The notes below the pieces were generated by a model. It had not been told where the DNA came from, did not search any database, and saw only the letters and a program-made list of their open reading frames with translations. From NCBI RefSeq assembly GCF_023284025.1, contig NZ_JAKIKR010000005.1:1-64000 (forward strand): 64,000 bases of DNA. The letters are read 5' to 3'. This DNA is from Shewanella abyssi (GTDB lineage: Bacteria; Pseudomonadota; Gammaproteobacteria; Enterobacterales; Shewanellaceae). The position numbers were made by a program, and so were the translations under genes. Positions 16,921 through 27,800 of the stretch are shown here, piece by piece (positions within the stretch are counted from its first letter, which is position 1; every line of letters begins with the position of its first letter).

Positions 16921-18105
16921 TTATTTGCTGTTTACTTGCAGATCTATTGCCAAATCCCTTGGATATACGATGTCATCTTCGGCGATGGCATCGTAATAGC
17001 AGTCCACGTATTGGGCTATTTTTTGTGCTGGGCTAAACAATGCTCTTGCTCGGCGACGACCCGCTTGCCCCATCTGTTGCTGCTTATCTTGATCGCTCAA
17101 GATACCTGCCATTGCTTTTGCCATCCCTAATGCATCATCAGGATCAAACATAAAACCGCATACCCCCTCCTCGACTACCTCTGGGACCCCATCAACATTA
17201 CTGCTAACTGTCGGTACCTCACAGGCCATCGCTTCAAGCAATACCATACTAAATGACTCCGTGTAGCTTGGTTGGATCACGCAGTCAGCATTGGGGAGAT
17301 ATGTCTCTACATGCGTAACAGCTCCCATAAAAGTGACATGCTGCAAAATATCGAGTTTTTCACACTGCTGTTTAATCTTATCGATATAAGGCCCGCTTCC
17401 CAGTAACACTAAACGCGCATTGACCTTTCTAAGCAGCAAGTAAAACGCCCTTACGACGGTATCGGTATTTTTAAGCGCTCTAAAATTAGAGACATGCATC
17501 ACCACTTTTTCGTCATCCATTGCCATTTGTCGGCGGATATTGATGTCAGCATTTGCTGGAGTAAAAACACTTAAATCGATGAAGTTATGGATCACTTCTA
17601 TGGTTTTGTCTTTTTCAAAATGGCTATAGATATAGTTACGTTGATAGGCTGAAACCGTGGTCACTTTAGTGCTCTTTTGAATACTAAATTTATTTAACGG
17701 ATAAAGCGGTTTATCTTGGCCAACAAGAGTGACATCGGTACCGTGAATAGTGGTGACGGTAGAAAATTTGTGGATGCTTATCTCACCGGCGAGATAGGCA
17801 CATAACGAATGCGGTATGGAATAGTGAGCATGAACAACATCCAATTGATACTGCTCTGCAACTTCGACAATCTTTGCTGTTAAAGCAAAGGTATATAAAG
17901 GGTCTGAAAAAAGTGGATAGTTTATCGCCTCTACGGAATGGAAAAATAGCCGCTGTGAATCTTCAATCAGCTTGAAGGGTCTAACACTGGAAATGAAATG
18001 AACTTCATGGCCAAGCTTTGCTAAGCCGAGGCCCAACTCTGTTGCAACTAAACCCGAACCACCAATACTGGGGTGGCACACTATACCAATGCGCAGTTTC
18101 GACAT
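16921..18105 (-). CDS. bshA: BshA-type N-acetyl-alpha-D-glucosaminyl L-malate synthase
   Basis: A 394-residue GT4 glycosyltransferase. The opening IGIVCHPSIGGSGLVATELG, then HFISSVRPF, EAINYPLF, DVVHAHYSIPH, TTIHGTDVTLVG and the C-terminal SYTESFSMVLLEAMACEVP with VPEVVEEG are the full BshA signature. The enzyme joins GlcNAc from UDP-GlcNAc to L-malate, the first step of bacillithiol synthesis. I start at ATG 18105, where similarity begins; the frame is open 35 codons further but would add an unrelated hydrophobic stretch. bshB and bshC are not in the window, while gshA is, so a true bacillithiol role is uncertain. It is followed at 17 bases by the symporter fusion. Confidence 0.85.
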   Translation of the reverse strand: MSKLRIGIVCHPSIGGSGLVATELGLGLAKLGHEVHFISSVRPFKLIEDSQRLFFHSVEAINYPLFSDPLYTFALTAKIVEVAEQYQLDVVHAHYSIPHSLCAYLAGEISIHKFSTVTTIHGTDVTLVGQDKPLYPLNKFSIQKSTKVTTVSAYQRNYIYSHFEKDKTIEVIHNFIDLSVFTPANADINIRRQMAMDDEKVVMHVSNFRALKNTDTVVRAFYLLLRKVNARLVLLGSGPYIDKIKQQCEKLDILQHVTFMGAVTHVETYLPNADCVIQPSYTESFSMVLLEAMACEVPTVSSNVDGVPEVVEEGVCGFMFDPDDALGMAKAMAGILSDQDKQQQMGQAGRRRARALFSPAQKIAQYVDCYYDAIAEDDIVYPRDLAIDLQVNSK

Positions 18106-18415
18106 AGATCCACTACCACCAGAGACAATAGTTAATAAAATGTTTTTACCGATAAAACTTAGCACTGATATAAGAGTTAAGCCAAGTCGTATGAAAAATA
18201 TACAACCCATTACTCAGCCGTTAACCATCTTAACCAATAGAGATTGCTCCCACCCCTGCCGATTCAGCTAGTAATTTCGATTTGCAAAATGCTAATCATC
18301 ACTCTATAAACACCACCTTAAACAGCCAACAAACTGATTTACAACCACTTAAAATATTGGCGCAGCTTATGCAATATTCAGTTTACTTTGATACCGTGAC
18401 AGTGAGAGATGCATT

Positions 18416-20575
18416 ATGGAAATATTCAAATCTATTTCATTTAGCTGCAGTTCACCTTTAATCCTGAGCCTGCTTATATCAGCAAATGTTAATGCGTCTG
18501 AACCTTTTAGCGCTTGTCCAACCGAAGCATTTGTCATTCAGAAGCAATCCAATACACCAAAGACCTTTGGCGTAAACCTAGCAACAGGTAGCTACGTTGT
18601 GTTGTCCAATGATATGGGCACAGGCAATGCTTTTAATGGTGTCGGCTTTAACTACCACGACAACTACATTTATGGCTGGGACTATTCAAACGCAACGCTT
18701 GGCCGGGCAGGCAACGACTATCAAATATCGGCTTTGACGGTAACAAAAGATGCATCTGCTGCAGCTGCAGGTAACTTTTATGTGGGTGATGTCGCTATTG
18801 CTGAAAACATTTGGTACGGCTACCGTAAGGGTAAGGGGTTATTTAAAATTCCACTCGATAACCCAGCAAGCTACAACATGACAATCGTTCCAGGCAGTAA
18901 AGAAAATGCCAATTACAACATAACAGATTTAGCCTTTCATCCCACCGATGGCCACATCTACTCTATCAGCAATGGCTCTGCCGGTAAGCTGCTCAGAATA
19001 GACGCTACAACCGGTGAAGCAACAGATTTAGGGACGGTTATCACCTCTAGCAGCAGTAATTTCATCTTTGGTGCACAGTTCTTTGATCCCGATGGCAACC
19101 TATATGTCAGTAACAACAGCAACGGTAATATCTATAAAGTTAATGTCAATGACGCTTCCCCAAGTGTTGTGCTATTTGCTTACGGACCGGCATCATCAAG
19201 TAATGACGGCGCAAGATGCGCTTTAGCTGAGGTCGTCGTTGGAGATTCAGTCGACTTTGGTGATGCACCGGATTCTTACGGCACCTTATTAGCATCAAAC
19301 GGTGCTCGACATGCCATGAGCGACGACCTGTACCTTGGGGCGTCAGTTGATAATGAATCAGATGGCTATGTCTCGCCATTATCAGATGACGTCAATGATG
19401 GTTCAGATGATGAAGACGGTGTGGTAATGCCTACCGGCTTTGAGCTTGGTGAAACCGCGATTTTACTGGTGACCGCTACAGGCGGTGATGGCTACCTTAA
19501 TGCATGGTTTGATTGGAACCAAAATGGCAGTTTTGACCTAGACGAACAGATCATTCTCGGTGAACCACTCGACAACGGGTTAAATAGCATCACTATTGAA
19601 GTCCCTAGCTGGGCAAAAGAGGGGCCAACTTGGTCACGCTTTCGTTTAAGTACTCAGCAAGATATTACTGCGACTGGGGGCGTTGGAGATGGCGAAGTTG
19701 AAGACTATGCCGTGACGTTGACTGAAACAGGCGTGACCATCAACTATTACCCTTCATCATCAACCTATACCACGCTTGCTTATGAGGATCTTTATCCTGA
19801 CCAAGGTGACTTTGATATGAACGACGTGGTTGTGCAACTGCGTATTACCGAGTATGTCAAAAACAACAAGGTCAGACGTATTGGTTTTGATGCACAGTTA
19901 GCGGCAATGGGCGCAGCCTATCACAATGGTTTTGCTGTTCACCTCCCCGGTGTGAGTAGCAACAAAATCAAAGAATCTTCTATTAGTTGGACTATTGACG
20001 ATATAGCCCAAGCAGAGTCACCGCTAGAGACAGGGCAAACTAACGCTGTATTTATCTTTACCCAAGATCTGTCCGATTTCGTGACACTTGAGCAAGGCTG
20101 CAAATATCTAAGAACCGAAACTGGTTGTGAAAGCGCCTTTAGAACAACATGGTCATTTGAGATCCCATTCGAAACCCCGGTATCAGAAAGCCTCATACCC
20201 GCTTTCCCCTATGACCCATTTATCTTTGCCACCCCGAACACCGATCATGGGTCAGCGGCAAAAAACGCCGTGGGCTCAAACCCAGGACGTCAATTGGAGA
20301 TCCATCTGAAAAACCAAGCACCGACAGATAAGTTCTCCAGCAATTACTTTGGCTACAGAGAGGACGCTTCCAACCCAAGTGCCGGCCAGTACTTTCAAAA
20401 TGAAAATGGTATGGCTTGGGCGATTGAAGTCCCGCTCGACTGGAAACATCCAAAAGAGAATGAACGCTTAGATAATGCCTATACCGAGTTTGTCGATTTT
20501 GCCGCCGACAGTAGCGGTGCCACCAACCCAACGTGGTATGAAAATGCTAACCAAGCACTTATCTTTAACGATTAA
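18416..20575 (+). CDS. LruC-domain secreted protein with beta-propeller-like and GEVED domains
   Basis: A 719-residue exported protein with a signal peptide of about 27 residues (ending NVNA/SEPF). Residues about 40-270 are a repeat-rich region of the DUF6923 type (FNGVGFNYHDNYIYGW; DLAFHPTDGHIYSI). About 285-440 holds a GEVED domain (FGDAPDSYGT, an acidic loop, WFDWNQNGSF, ending VGDGEVEDYAVTL). The C-terminal about 250 residues are an LruC domain (AYEDLYPDQGDFDMNDVVV). This set is typical of surface or secreted proteins of marine bacteria; no enzymatic function is known. It ends 11 bases before the lipoprotein gene, so they form a pair. Confidence 0.8.
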   Translation: MEIFKSISFSCSSPLILSLLISANVNASEPFSACPTEAFVIQKQSNTPKTFGVNLATGSYVVLSNDMGTGNAFNGVGFNYHDNYIYGWDYSNATLGRAGNDYQISALTVTKDASAAAAGNFYVGDVAIAENIWYGYRKGKGLFKIPLDNPASYNMTIVPGSKENANYNITDLAFHPTDGHIYSISNGSAGKLLRIDATTGEATDLGTVITSSSSNFIFGAQFFDPDGNLYVSNNSNGNIYKVNVNDASPSVVLFAYGPASSSNDGARCALAEVVVGDSVDFGDAPDSYGTLLASNGARHAMSDDLYLGASVDNESDGYVSPLSDDVNDGSDDEDGVVMPTGFELGETAILLVTATGGDGYLNAWFDWNQNGSFDLDEQIILGEPLDNGLNSITIEVPSWAKEGPTWSRFRLSTQQDITATGGVGDGEVEDYAVTLTETGVTINYYPSSSTYTTLAYEDLYPDQGDFDMNDVVVQLRITEYVKNNKVRRIGFDAQLAAMGAAYHNGFAVHLPGVSSNKIKESSISWTIDDIAQAESPLETGQTNAVFIFTQDLSDFVTLEQGCKYLRTETGCESAFRTTWSFEIPFETPVSESLIPAFPYDPFIFATPNTDHGSAAKNAVGSNPGRQLEIHLKNQAPTDKFSSNYFGYREDASNPSAGQYFQNENGMAWAIEVPLDWKHPKENERLDNAYTEFVDFAADSSGATNPTWYENANQALIFND

Positions 20576-20586
20576 AGGAGAATGCC

Positions 20587-21096
20587 ATGAAAACTCAAAT
20601 TGAAAAATTCATCAATGTACCTTGTGGTCTTATCGCATTTTCATTATTGGCATTAACAGCCTGTGGTGGTGGAGGAGGAGACAGTGATGATACAAGCCCA
20701 ACGCCAATACCAACGGTTACCGTGACACCTGATCCGGATCCAGAGCCAGATGCCGCGGCGGATCCAACCTCATTAGATGACCTCGTTGTCGATGCTGACA
20801 ACGCTTTGCAATCATCTTACATGCTGAAAATCACTGTCGATATGAGCAGTCAAAGCAGAGGTTACTTCTCTCTATGTGACGACTACACAACGCAGGGTGG
20901 AGCGTACGCAGTGAACTTCGACTCCTGTTTATTCAGGGGGCCTTTAAATGAGGGGAAACTGAGTAAGGATTTAAAAATTGCCAATCATGAAAGCCAGTTA
21001 ATCGCAGTCATCTGGTTTTATGAAGGTCAAAACCCACAGTATTTAGAGTGGAGCTTTATGACCGACAACGAAGAGCAAACATTAACAATGAACTAA
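20587..21096 (+). CDS. Lipoprotein partner of the LruC-domain protein
   Basis: A 169-residue lipoprotein (lipobox LTAC, then five glycines). A low-complexity Thr/Pro/Asp linker at about 35-60 leads to a compact domain with two cysteines (SLCDDY, DSCLF). AAAGGAG lies seven bases upstream, and the gap from the LruC gene is 11 bases, so they are one operon. The family is unrecognised. The pairing of a secreted LruC protein with a surface lipoprotein suggests a joint envelope role. Confidence 0.7.
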   Translation: MKTQIEKFINVPCGLIAFSLLALTACGGGGGDSDDTSPTPIPTVTVTPDPDPEPDAAADPTSLDDLVVDADNALQSSYMLKITVDMSSQSRGYFSLCDDYTTQGGAYAVNFDSCLFRGPLNEGKLSKDLKIANHESQLIAVIWFYEGQNPQYLEWSFMTDNEEQTLTMN

Positions 21097-21191
21097 ACCC
21101 TACAGGCAACACTGGCCTTTTCAGCGAGGTGTTGGACAGCTTTATTTTGAATCTATTGACCTGGAATAATAGCAGCTTCATTAAAGCAAAA

Positions 21192-21214
21192 ATGCCAGGT
21201 TATTAACCTGGCAT
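21192..21214. terminator. Hairpin terminator between convergent genes
   Basis: ATGCCAGGT/ACCTGGCAT with a 5-base loop, between the lipoprotein (plus) and SYLF (minus) genes. A run of A flanks the left side, so it serves the minus-strand gene best. Confidence 0.65.
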
Positions 21215-21231
21215 CCTAATACTAAATTGGC

Positions 21232-21816
21232 TTATTTTTCATTCTCGATAAAGTCATCGGAAAAATCTGTTTCCCAATATTTATAACCCTGAACCGTCGC
21301 CTGGGCTGCAGCGCCCATTAAGTTAACTTGGTAAGTTTTTACACCTGAAACATCAACCGATTGGTTTGCCGATGCTTGCTCGCCACTATCTTCGTACTTT
21401 GCACTGGCCTCAGCCTGCGCTTGGCCTTCATAGCCAGACTCTTTGTAACGAGTCAAGGCATCTCTATCCATGAAAGCTTGAACAAAGGCCAGTTGCTTCC
21501 AACCAATGCCGGCACCAACGCCGCCGGTGGCAAATCGGTAATAAGAGTTTTTGCTTCCCTCATGCAGGACACAAATTCCACCACCCGTTGATAGTGCAAA
21601 CAGATAGGTATTACTGCCGGTACAAACAACATAACCCACTGACTCAGCTACAGCTGACTTTGCTGCTGGATGCTCCTTATAGATCTCTTGCAATGCCGCT
21701 TGAGTCTCTTCCCGAGCATTCATCTTCTTCGAGTCGGGAGAATCACCCGTTGCGCAGCCTACCAGTAGCACTGGAACTAGCATTGCAGCAAACTTAAGCT
21801 TATTCAGTTGGAACAT
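21232..21816 (-). CDS. SYLF/YSC84-like lipoprotein
   Basis: A 194-residue lipoprotein (lipobox LVGC at about residue 21). The mature part resembles SYLF lipid-binding domains: IYKEHPAAKSAV near the start, STGGGICVL, then FATGGVGAGIGWKQ and a long alanine/glutamine-rich end. The assignment rests on this pattern and is moderate. ATG 21816 has AAAAGGAT upstream. It is monocistronic. Confidence 0.6.
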   Translation of the reverse strand: MFQLNKLKFAAMLVPVLLVGCATGDSPDSKKMNAREETQAALQEIYKEHPAAKSAVAESVGYVVCTGSNTYLFALSTGGGICVLHEGSKNSYYRFATGGVGAGIGWKQLAFVQAFMDRDALTRYKESGYEGQAQAEASAKYEDSGEQASANQSVDVSGVKTYQVNLMGAAAQATVQGYKYWETDFSDDFIENEK

Positions 21817-21939
21817 AGTTTTATCCTTTTGCTAAAACAACAGTGGGTACAGATCAGCACCCACTGATATAAAATGACATCCGCTAAAATCATTGGCTAT
21901 ATAAGCTATAGCACAAGAATCAAGCTATTGATTTGACTA

Positions 21940-22203
21940 TATCCCCATCCTACTTGAAGGTGCTCGTTTCAGAGGCGTTGTGCTAGTTCAATTCTAGGCG
22001 CGTTAATGTAGAAATGGTTATTCCCTTTTAAGTTAGTGCAACAACGAAGTGGGCTTGCACAACGCCTTCGTTGATGGGTTTTAATGGGCTTTACTCTGTG
22101 TTACTGATTTTACCAAGGGAACGACCATTAGTGGCAATCAATGCCTTGATTAAAGCCCATTAAACTCCCACTGAATCCTGCACCTTCAGATAGGATGGGG
22201 ATA
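21940..22203. mobile_element. MITE-like element with 24-bp terminal inverted repeats
   Basis: The ends 21940-21963 (TATCCCCATCCTACTTGAAG then GTGC) and 22180-22203 are inverted copies with two mismatches. The 264-bp interior contains a further inverted stretch around GGGCTTTA...TAAAGCCC and no open gene. This is the architecture of a miniature inverted-repeat element. No target-site duplication is obvious. Confidence 0.65.
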
Positions 22204-22348
22204 CATCATTATTTTGCTGAACCAATGTTGAATCACTTTTATCTAACATCGGTAATGTCACTACAGCAACAATGCTAAAACTCAATGAAAATATGGCTGG
22301 TAAAGCGATGTGAGGAAAGGAAAACCCTGTAGGCAGGGCTATTTGTGG

Positions 22349-23413
22349 TTAGAGCGAGTTTCTCTTCTTTAAAAACTTCCAATCTCTTGACTCTAAATAG
22401 AAAGAAGCAAATACCATATACACACCAACAAAGAAAAGCTGCAATATTCTAAGGTAAAAATTGACCGCTACATCTTTGTCTGTAGAAGATACTGTCGAGC
22501 CCACTACAACCAAGAGTGCAGATAAAATGCCCGCAAACAAAGGAGCCTTGGCGGGGTCGGCGTATATTTTTTGGCCGAAGATCAGCGCGGCAAGCATCGC
22601 CATACCTATGTAGAATGGCAGTTCCGGTACTATGGTTAAAAGGTTATAAAAAACAATCGCCAGCACGCCACCAATACCATTAGTGATCAGTAAAAACAGA
22701 CTGACTTTAATGCTCTTTGCCCCTGCTGCCTGCAATGACAAAATCGCAATAAAGATCATGGTCAGTAACGCCCCAGAAATCTCCAAGAAGTAGAAAAAAC
22801 AGATGACAGGAAATGCTAGGATCAGCGCTCGAAATGCTTCATGAGTTCGCTCATCATGACTTTGCTCGGCCCCAGCCAACAGCTCTCTCTCTGGAGAAAG
22901 GTCAGGCAGTAAAACGTGCAGTAACGCAAAGATGCTAACGGCAACCACCCCAGAAAAACTCAGTCCCACACCGACCATTAGTGATGCGCCTGGCTGCAAT
23001 AGTCCCAAGTAAGGTAATAATAGCGTCGCAATGATAAGAATCGTCGCGAAGAAGTTCCATTTAGGGCTACTAAAGAGGTAATAGCCCCAAAGCATCATCA
23101 TCGCCAATGAGGGCAGCAATACCAGAGGATATTGCGTTGGACCAAAACTCACCATCCAAGCAATGGCGATGGTACAAATCATCGAGATGAGTAGCTCGTA
23201 GACCGTTTGCACTGTCGGCTCTTGTCTATCAACTAAAAACTTGGCCACAAAAACTGGCACGATAAACGCGAGCGGCCAAGCCCAGAGAGAAGAGACTGCC
23301 ACCGCAAGACCAATCCCTAAGGTAAACCTAAGGACTCTACGGGTATAAATCGCCTCATCAAGTACCTCCTTATTGGCAGCTATCAGCTCCTGCTCACGGA
23401 TGCTATCTGACAT
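22349..23413 (-). CDS. DUF2955/FUSC-like inner-membrane transport protein
   Basis: A 354-residue protein with about ten membrane segments in two halves (roughly 25-175 and 190-335), the plan of DUF2955/aromatic-acid exporter-like proteins. It overlaps by 11 bases the upstream EmrA/HlyD-like gene, and that pairing (adaptor plus DUF2955) is standard. Together they probably form an efflux system for small organic molecules; the substrate is unknown. Confidence 0.8.
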   Translation of the reverse strand: MSDSIREQELIAANKEVLDEAIYTRRVLRFTLGIGLAVAVSSLWAWPLAFIVPVFVAKFLVDRQEPTVQTVYELLISMICTIAIAWMVSFGPTQYPLVLLPSLAMMMLWGYYLFSSPKWNFFATILIIATLLLPYLGLLQPGASLMVGVGLSFSGVVAVSIFALLHVLLPDLSPERELLAGAEQSHDERTHEAFRALILAFPVICFFYFLEISGALLTMIFIAILSLQAAGAKSIKVSLFLLITNGIGGVLAIVFYNLLTIVPELPFYIGMAMLAALIFGQKIYADPAKAPLFAGILSALLVVVGSTVSSTDKDVAVNFYLRILQLFFVGVYMVFASFYLESRDWKFLKKRNSL

Positions 23414-24554
23414 ATGAGAACCAACTGACGATTCGGATCCAAGCGCGGCCGAATAAGTTAATCAAAGCGCTGTCTTTAGCATAAACAATCACATCCGCTT
23501 GGCCACCAACGCGCCTGAGGCCAACCGCTTCCTCTTTTGATAATACGATGGTGACGGGGAATCGTTGTGATTGCCTCAGCCAACCCGTTTGACCTGAGAT
23601 TTGTGCCAGCTTGCCTGTTTGCTCACTCTGTCCCCAATCAATACCGTAATCAATACTGCCAACAGTCGCTTTAAACACTTGCCCTGGCGCATAATCCAAT
23701 GCGAATTCCACTTCATCACCAGCAGTAATATTACCCAAGCTATTTTCTCTAAAGTAGGCTTCAATCCAAACATCTTCCGAAGAGATGAAGGTCATTATTG
23801 GCTGCCCAGCATTAGCATATATTCCCTCTTTTAACCTAAAGTTAGAGGCGACCCCATCGGTGGGCGCTGTAATCGATGTACGTTGTAAATTGAGTTGTGC
23901 TTTTTCTAAGCCAAGCAGCGCCGATTGAATATTGGTATTATTTTCACCTTCTGAGCCTAAGCGCTCTTTCGCTTTCGCTAAGTCAGCCTTAGCACTAGCG
24001 ACACCGGCCTCAGCTTTAGTTAATTCAGCGCGGGCATTATCGGCATCAGCTTGCGACATGACTTGCTTTTCCACCATGGAGAAAATTCGCTTTGACTGAA
24101 CTTGCGCATTTTTATAATTCGCCACCGCGTTGGTGACCTTGGCTTGTGCCGCCGCAACGTTTGCCGTTTGCGCGCCGACATTTTGCCCCGCTTTTTTCAA
24201 AGATTGTTCAGCTTGTTTTAGTGCAATCTCATAATCGGTAGGGTCAATTTTTGCCAGTACATCGCCCGCCTGAATGAAAGTATTCGGTGTGGCTAAAATC
24301 TCTATAATTTCGCCTGAAACCTGAGGGCTAATGGGAACGACATAACCGCGGATACGGCCTAAATCCGTTGACGGAATAAAACGATCGGCAATCAAATGAA
24401 ATACAAACAGAACGCTAACAATCATTAAGATGAGATTGGTGGCTTGGCGAATTTTATTGCTTTTTCTATCCGCTGCCGGACGACTTTCGGCCTGAGAGCT
24501 TTCGCTCGCTAATACTTGCTCTTCAGTCGTAGCCTTTGGTTCCGTCATATTCAT
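23403..24554 (-). CDS. EmrA/HlyD-like efflux adaptor
   Basis: A 383-residue periplasmic adaptor with one N-terminal membrane helix (about 40-58), a lipoyl half (VSGEIIEILATPNTFIQAGD), an alanine-rich coiled coil (about 115-205) and the second lipoyl half (TDGVASNFRLKEGIYANAG). It is the partner of the overlapping DUF2955 protein. ATG 24554 is followed by a charged cytoplasmic tail of about 35 residues. Confidence 0.87.
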   Translation of the reverse strand: MNMTEPKATTEEQVLASESSQAESRPAADRKSNKIRQATNLILMIVSVLFVFHLIADRFIPSTDLGRIRGYVVPISPQVSGEIIEILATPNTFIQAGDVLAKIDPTDYEIALKQAEQSLKKAGQNVGAQTANVAAAQAKVTNAVANYKNAQVQSKRIFSMVEKQVMSQADADNARAELTKAEAGVASAKADLAKAKERLGSEGENNTNIQSALLGLEKAQLNLQRTSITAPTDGVASNFRLKEGIYANAGQPIMTFISSEDVWIEAYFRENSLGNITAGDEVEFALDYAPGQVFKATVGSIDYGIDWGQSEQTGKLAQISGQTGWLRQSQRFPVTIVLSKEEAVGLRRVGGQADVIVYAKDSALINLFGRAWIRIVSWFSYVR

Positions 24555-24729
24555 CCCTATGCATAATCGGTATTAATGCGCCCAAAAAAGAGCAACTAAC
24601 ACGTGCTTATTTTTAACCAGTTTAGTGTTAAAAATGCATAAAACTCAAACTCTTTATTAAATAAACACACGATGACGCTTACAGGTTTGCAGGATGTACA
24701 GGCTAGGGGGAGTAGACTTGAAATAAAAT

Positions 24730-24779
24730 GAGCGTTATCAACCTGGGAACTGCTTGGCCAATAACGCTCGAAACACTTA
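24730..24779. promoter_or_regulatory. Hairpin between tricorn and efflux genes
   Basis: GAGCGTTAT (24730-24738) pairs with ATAACGCTC (24771-24779) over a 32-base loop that can itself fold. There is no T run, so termination is not certain. It lies 49 bases upstream of the efflux operon's distance midpoint, in the gap 24555-24805. Confidence 0.35.
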
Positions 24780-24805
24780 GAGATGATAGATATTTAGCAC
24801 AATAA

Positions 24806-27800
24806 TTATTGCGCCTTTTTTACGTCCTCAGCCATGCCTTTGGCTGGTAAAGCGCTTGGCTTAAAATCAACTACGGGCTGCTTTTTTAGCGCTTGCTGTA
24901 AGTAATCCATCGCCTTTTCAAGTTGGGCATCTTTGCCCATAAAGGTGGCATATGGCAGGTTGTCGACTTCGATATCAGGGCTCACGCCACGACCTTCGAT
25001 GATCCAACTACCATCCATTGCATATTGCGGGTACTCGGCAACGCGCGCCATGCCTTTATCTGTTAACGAATTTCGCCCAGACAACCACACTCCAGCCCCT
25101 GTAGTCTGCTTGCCAATAAGTGGCGCAATACCTAGCGCTTTAACACCGGCAGAGAAAGTTTCACCATCTGAATATGTCAGTTGATCGGTTAACACGACTA
25201 ACTGACCTTTAAAGGTTTGCTGCATGTTGCCTGAAGGGGTGCCGTGGGTTGGCGCCCAAAATGCCCATGTGCGTCTGAGTAGTTTTTCAATAATCCAGCT
25301 ATCGATATTGCCACCTCGGTTACGGCGAACATCGATGATCAAGCCATCTTTGTCATAGTTGGCGTAGAACTCACGCGCAAAGCTAGCAATATCGCCACTG
25401 CCCATAGCGTAAAGATGTAAGTATCCAATTTTGCCGTCGCTAGCGTCATTGACGGTGCCACTGTTATGGGTCACCCAATCTTGATATCGCAATTTGGCGT
25501 TAGCGGATGCAGTAACGGGTTTAACTACTGTTTGGTGTGTTTTATTGCCACGCTTAAGCGATAACAGCACCTGCTTTGCGCTTTGATTACGAATAAGACG
25601 GGTAACATCGGCAATGTTGTTTAGTGTTTTACCATTGATAGCGAGGATAATATCGCCCACTTTGGCGTCTACACCCATCTGATTTAACGGCGCTGCGAGT
25701 GACGGTAACTCTGGATCGCCCTGGTAGATATGATCAATAACAACCCCCGCTTTAGTCTGTTCTAAACGGGCGCCTAAACTCGCCGATTTGGCCTTGTTAG
25801 GATCTTTGGAAAAATCACCACCGCGAACTTGAGAGTGCAGCGAGTTCAGCTCTCCCATCATCATCTTAAAGATATCGTTGAGCTCATGACGGTCCGTTAA
25901 ACGGTCCACCAAAGGTTGGTACTTAAGTTTGGCTTGTTGCCAATCAACACCGCGCATTTTTTTGTCATAGAATGAGTCACGATGCATTAACCAGGCATCT
26001 TCAAATATTTGCTGCCACTCTGCTGTAGGCTGAATCGCCAGCTGCCAGTTTTGTGTCTGCACCTTGGCGTGAGCTAGCTCTTTTGGCAACTTGTCACCCG
26101 CATCAACAATCAACATCTCCTTACCTTGCTTTGATTGTTTACGCAGAAATAGCTTTTTACCGTCATCTGATAATGTGTATGAACCGATATCTTTAGCAAA
26201 GGTGTCGACCTTAGGGCTTAAGGCATCAAACTTAACCACTTTTAATGATGACTTTCGGCTAGCGACATCTCTGTTAAGCACATACAGCTTATCTTCAGCT
26301 AACTGCAGAGATGAGTAGTTTCCCGCAGGCACCGGCACTTGCCATAACCTTGCTGATAAACCCTCCCAATCAACCCGGGTTTCAACCTTGTCATCACTCT
26401 CTTTTTTAGGCGCGCTCAATAACTCATTGGGCTTTTGAAATGCAAAACGCGCCTCGTTATTAAGCGCAATAGCAAAAATCTGGGTGCGCTTATTAAACAT
26501 CGGCCCTAAATTCCTATCCCCCCAAGGCGAACTCGGCGTAGACACAAATTTACGATTTGAAAGGAAGTAGAGCCAATCTCCGTCTTTACTAAAACTCGGT
26601 GAGAACGACTCATATTTATCGGTCGTGAGCGGCTGAGCCCTGTTCTTTTTCAGCGAATAAAGCACCACTTGGGTGCGGGCATGATCAATTTCGGCTTTGG
26701 TTAACGCGATAAACTTGCTGTCGCTAGACCAAACAATATCAGCATATGGACCTAAGCCTTCACCTTGGGTAATGACTTTTTTGTTGCTTGCCTTTTTTAA
26801 ATCTAACAACCAAACATTGCCATCGTAATCATCATGGGCTAAATAACGCCCATCGGGTGATAAGTGCAGATCCATCCGCAGTGCTTTGCCGTTTTTAGTT
26901 AACTGTTTACGTTTATCGCGACCCGTCGCGTCAAACTGCCAGATCTCCTGCTCGCCGCTAATATCACTAATACCGTAAACCCACTTGCCGTCTTTACTCA
27001 TCACCGCGTTACGTACTCGACTATCTCCTGGCAACGCTATTTCGACTAGCCTTTGACCATCGGTTGCCGCGACAGCAACATGGCTGCGAGCCGTGATAAC
27101 CACTTTATCAGCTTGGGGCGTAAATCGAGTCGATGTGGCGTACTTCATTGGATCGGTAAGCCAATGTTCACGCTTATGGGCAAAATCAGAGGTGAGATCG
27201 ATATCAACTGTAATCTCTTTATTGGCAGCGATATCAAATAGCTTAATATCGGCGCCCTGTTGGAATACGATGCGACCTTCATTGAGTTTCGCGCTTCTTA
27301 CCTGCCACTCTTTATAATGCGAATGCTGCTGCAGATCTTTGCCATCGACAGTCATAGACCAGATATTGTCGTTACCATCGCTATCGCTGATGAAATACAA
27401 GCGAGACTGCCACAGCATAGGCTGCCTAAGCGAACCATCATGTGTTGTCGCCAGTTGCTCAGCTTCTTGTTTAGCCGCTAATTTGAAACGCCATAGCTCT
27501 CCTTTAGCGCCGCCACGATAAACTTTGGCATTGTCGCCTGTAGTTTGCAGGCCAAAACGGGTGAAGTACACATACTCATTTTGCTCGTCAATGACACCTT
27601 CTATCGCATCCGCGAGCGGTAAATCAGTGGTCACTAGGCTCGTTGGCTCAACGGTGCGCAATACCCAATAATTAGCGGGGCCAAACGCGTTATCAGTGGC
27701 ATAGAGCACTTTTCCGTCGCTAGTCCAGCCTTGCACTCTGACTCGAGAATTTTCAAAACTCACTCGCTTTGCTTGTCCGCCATCAATATTAATTACGTAG

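Noticed and set aside
16921..18210. 429-residue version of BshA starting at 18210
   Set aside because: The extra 35 residues are hydrophobic and unlike the family; similarity starts at the ATG at 18105.
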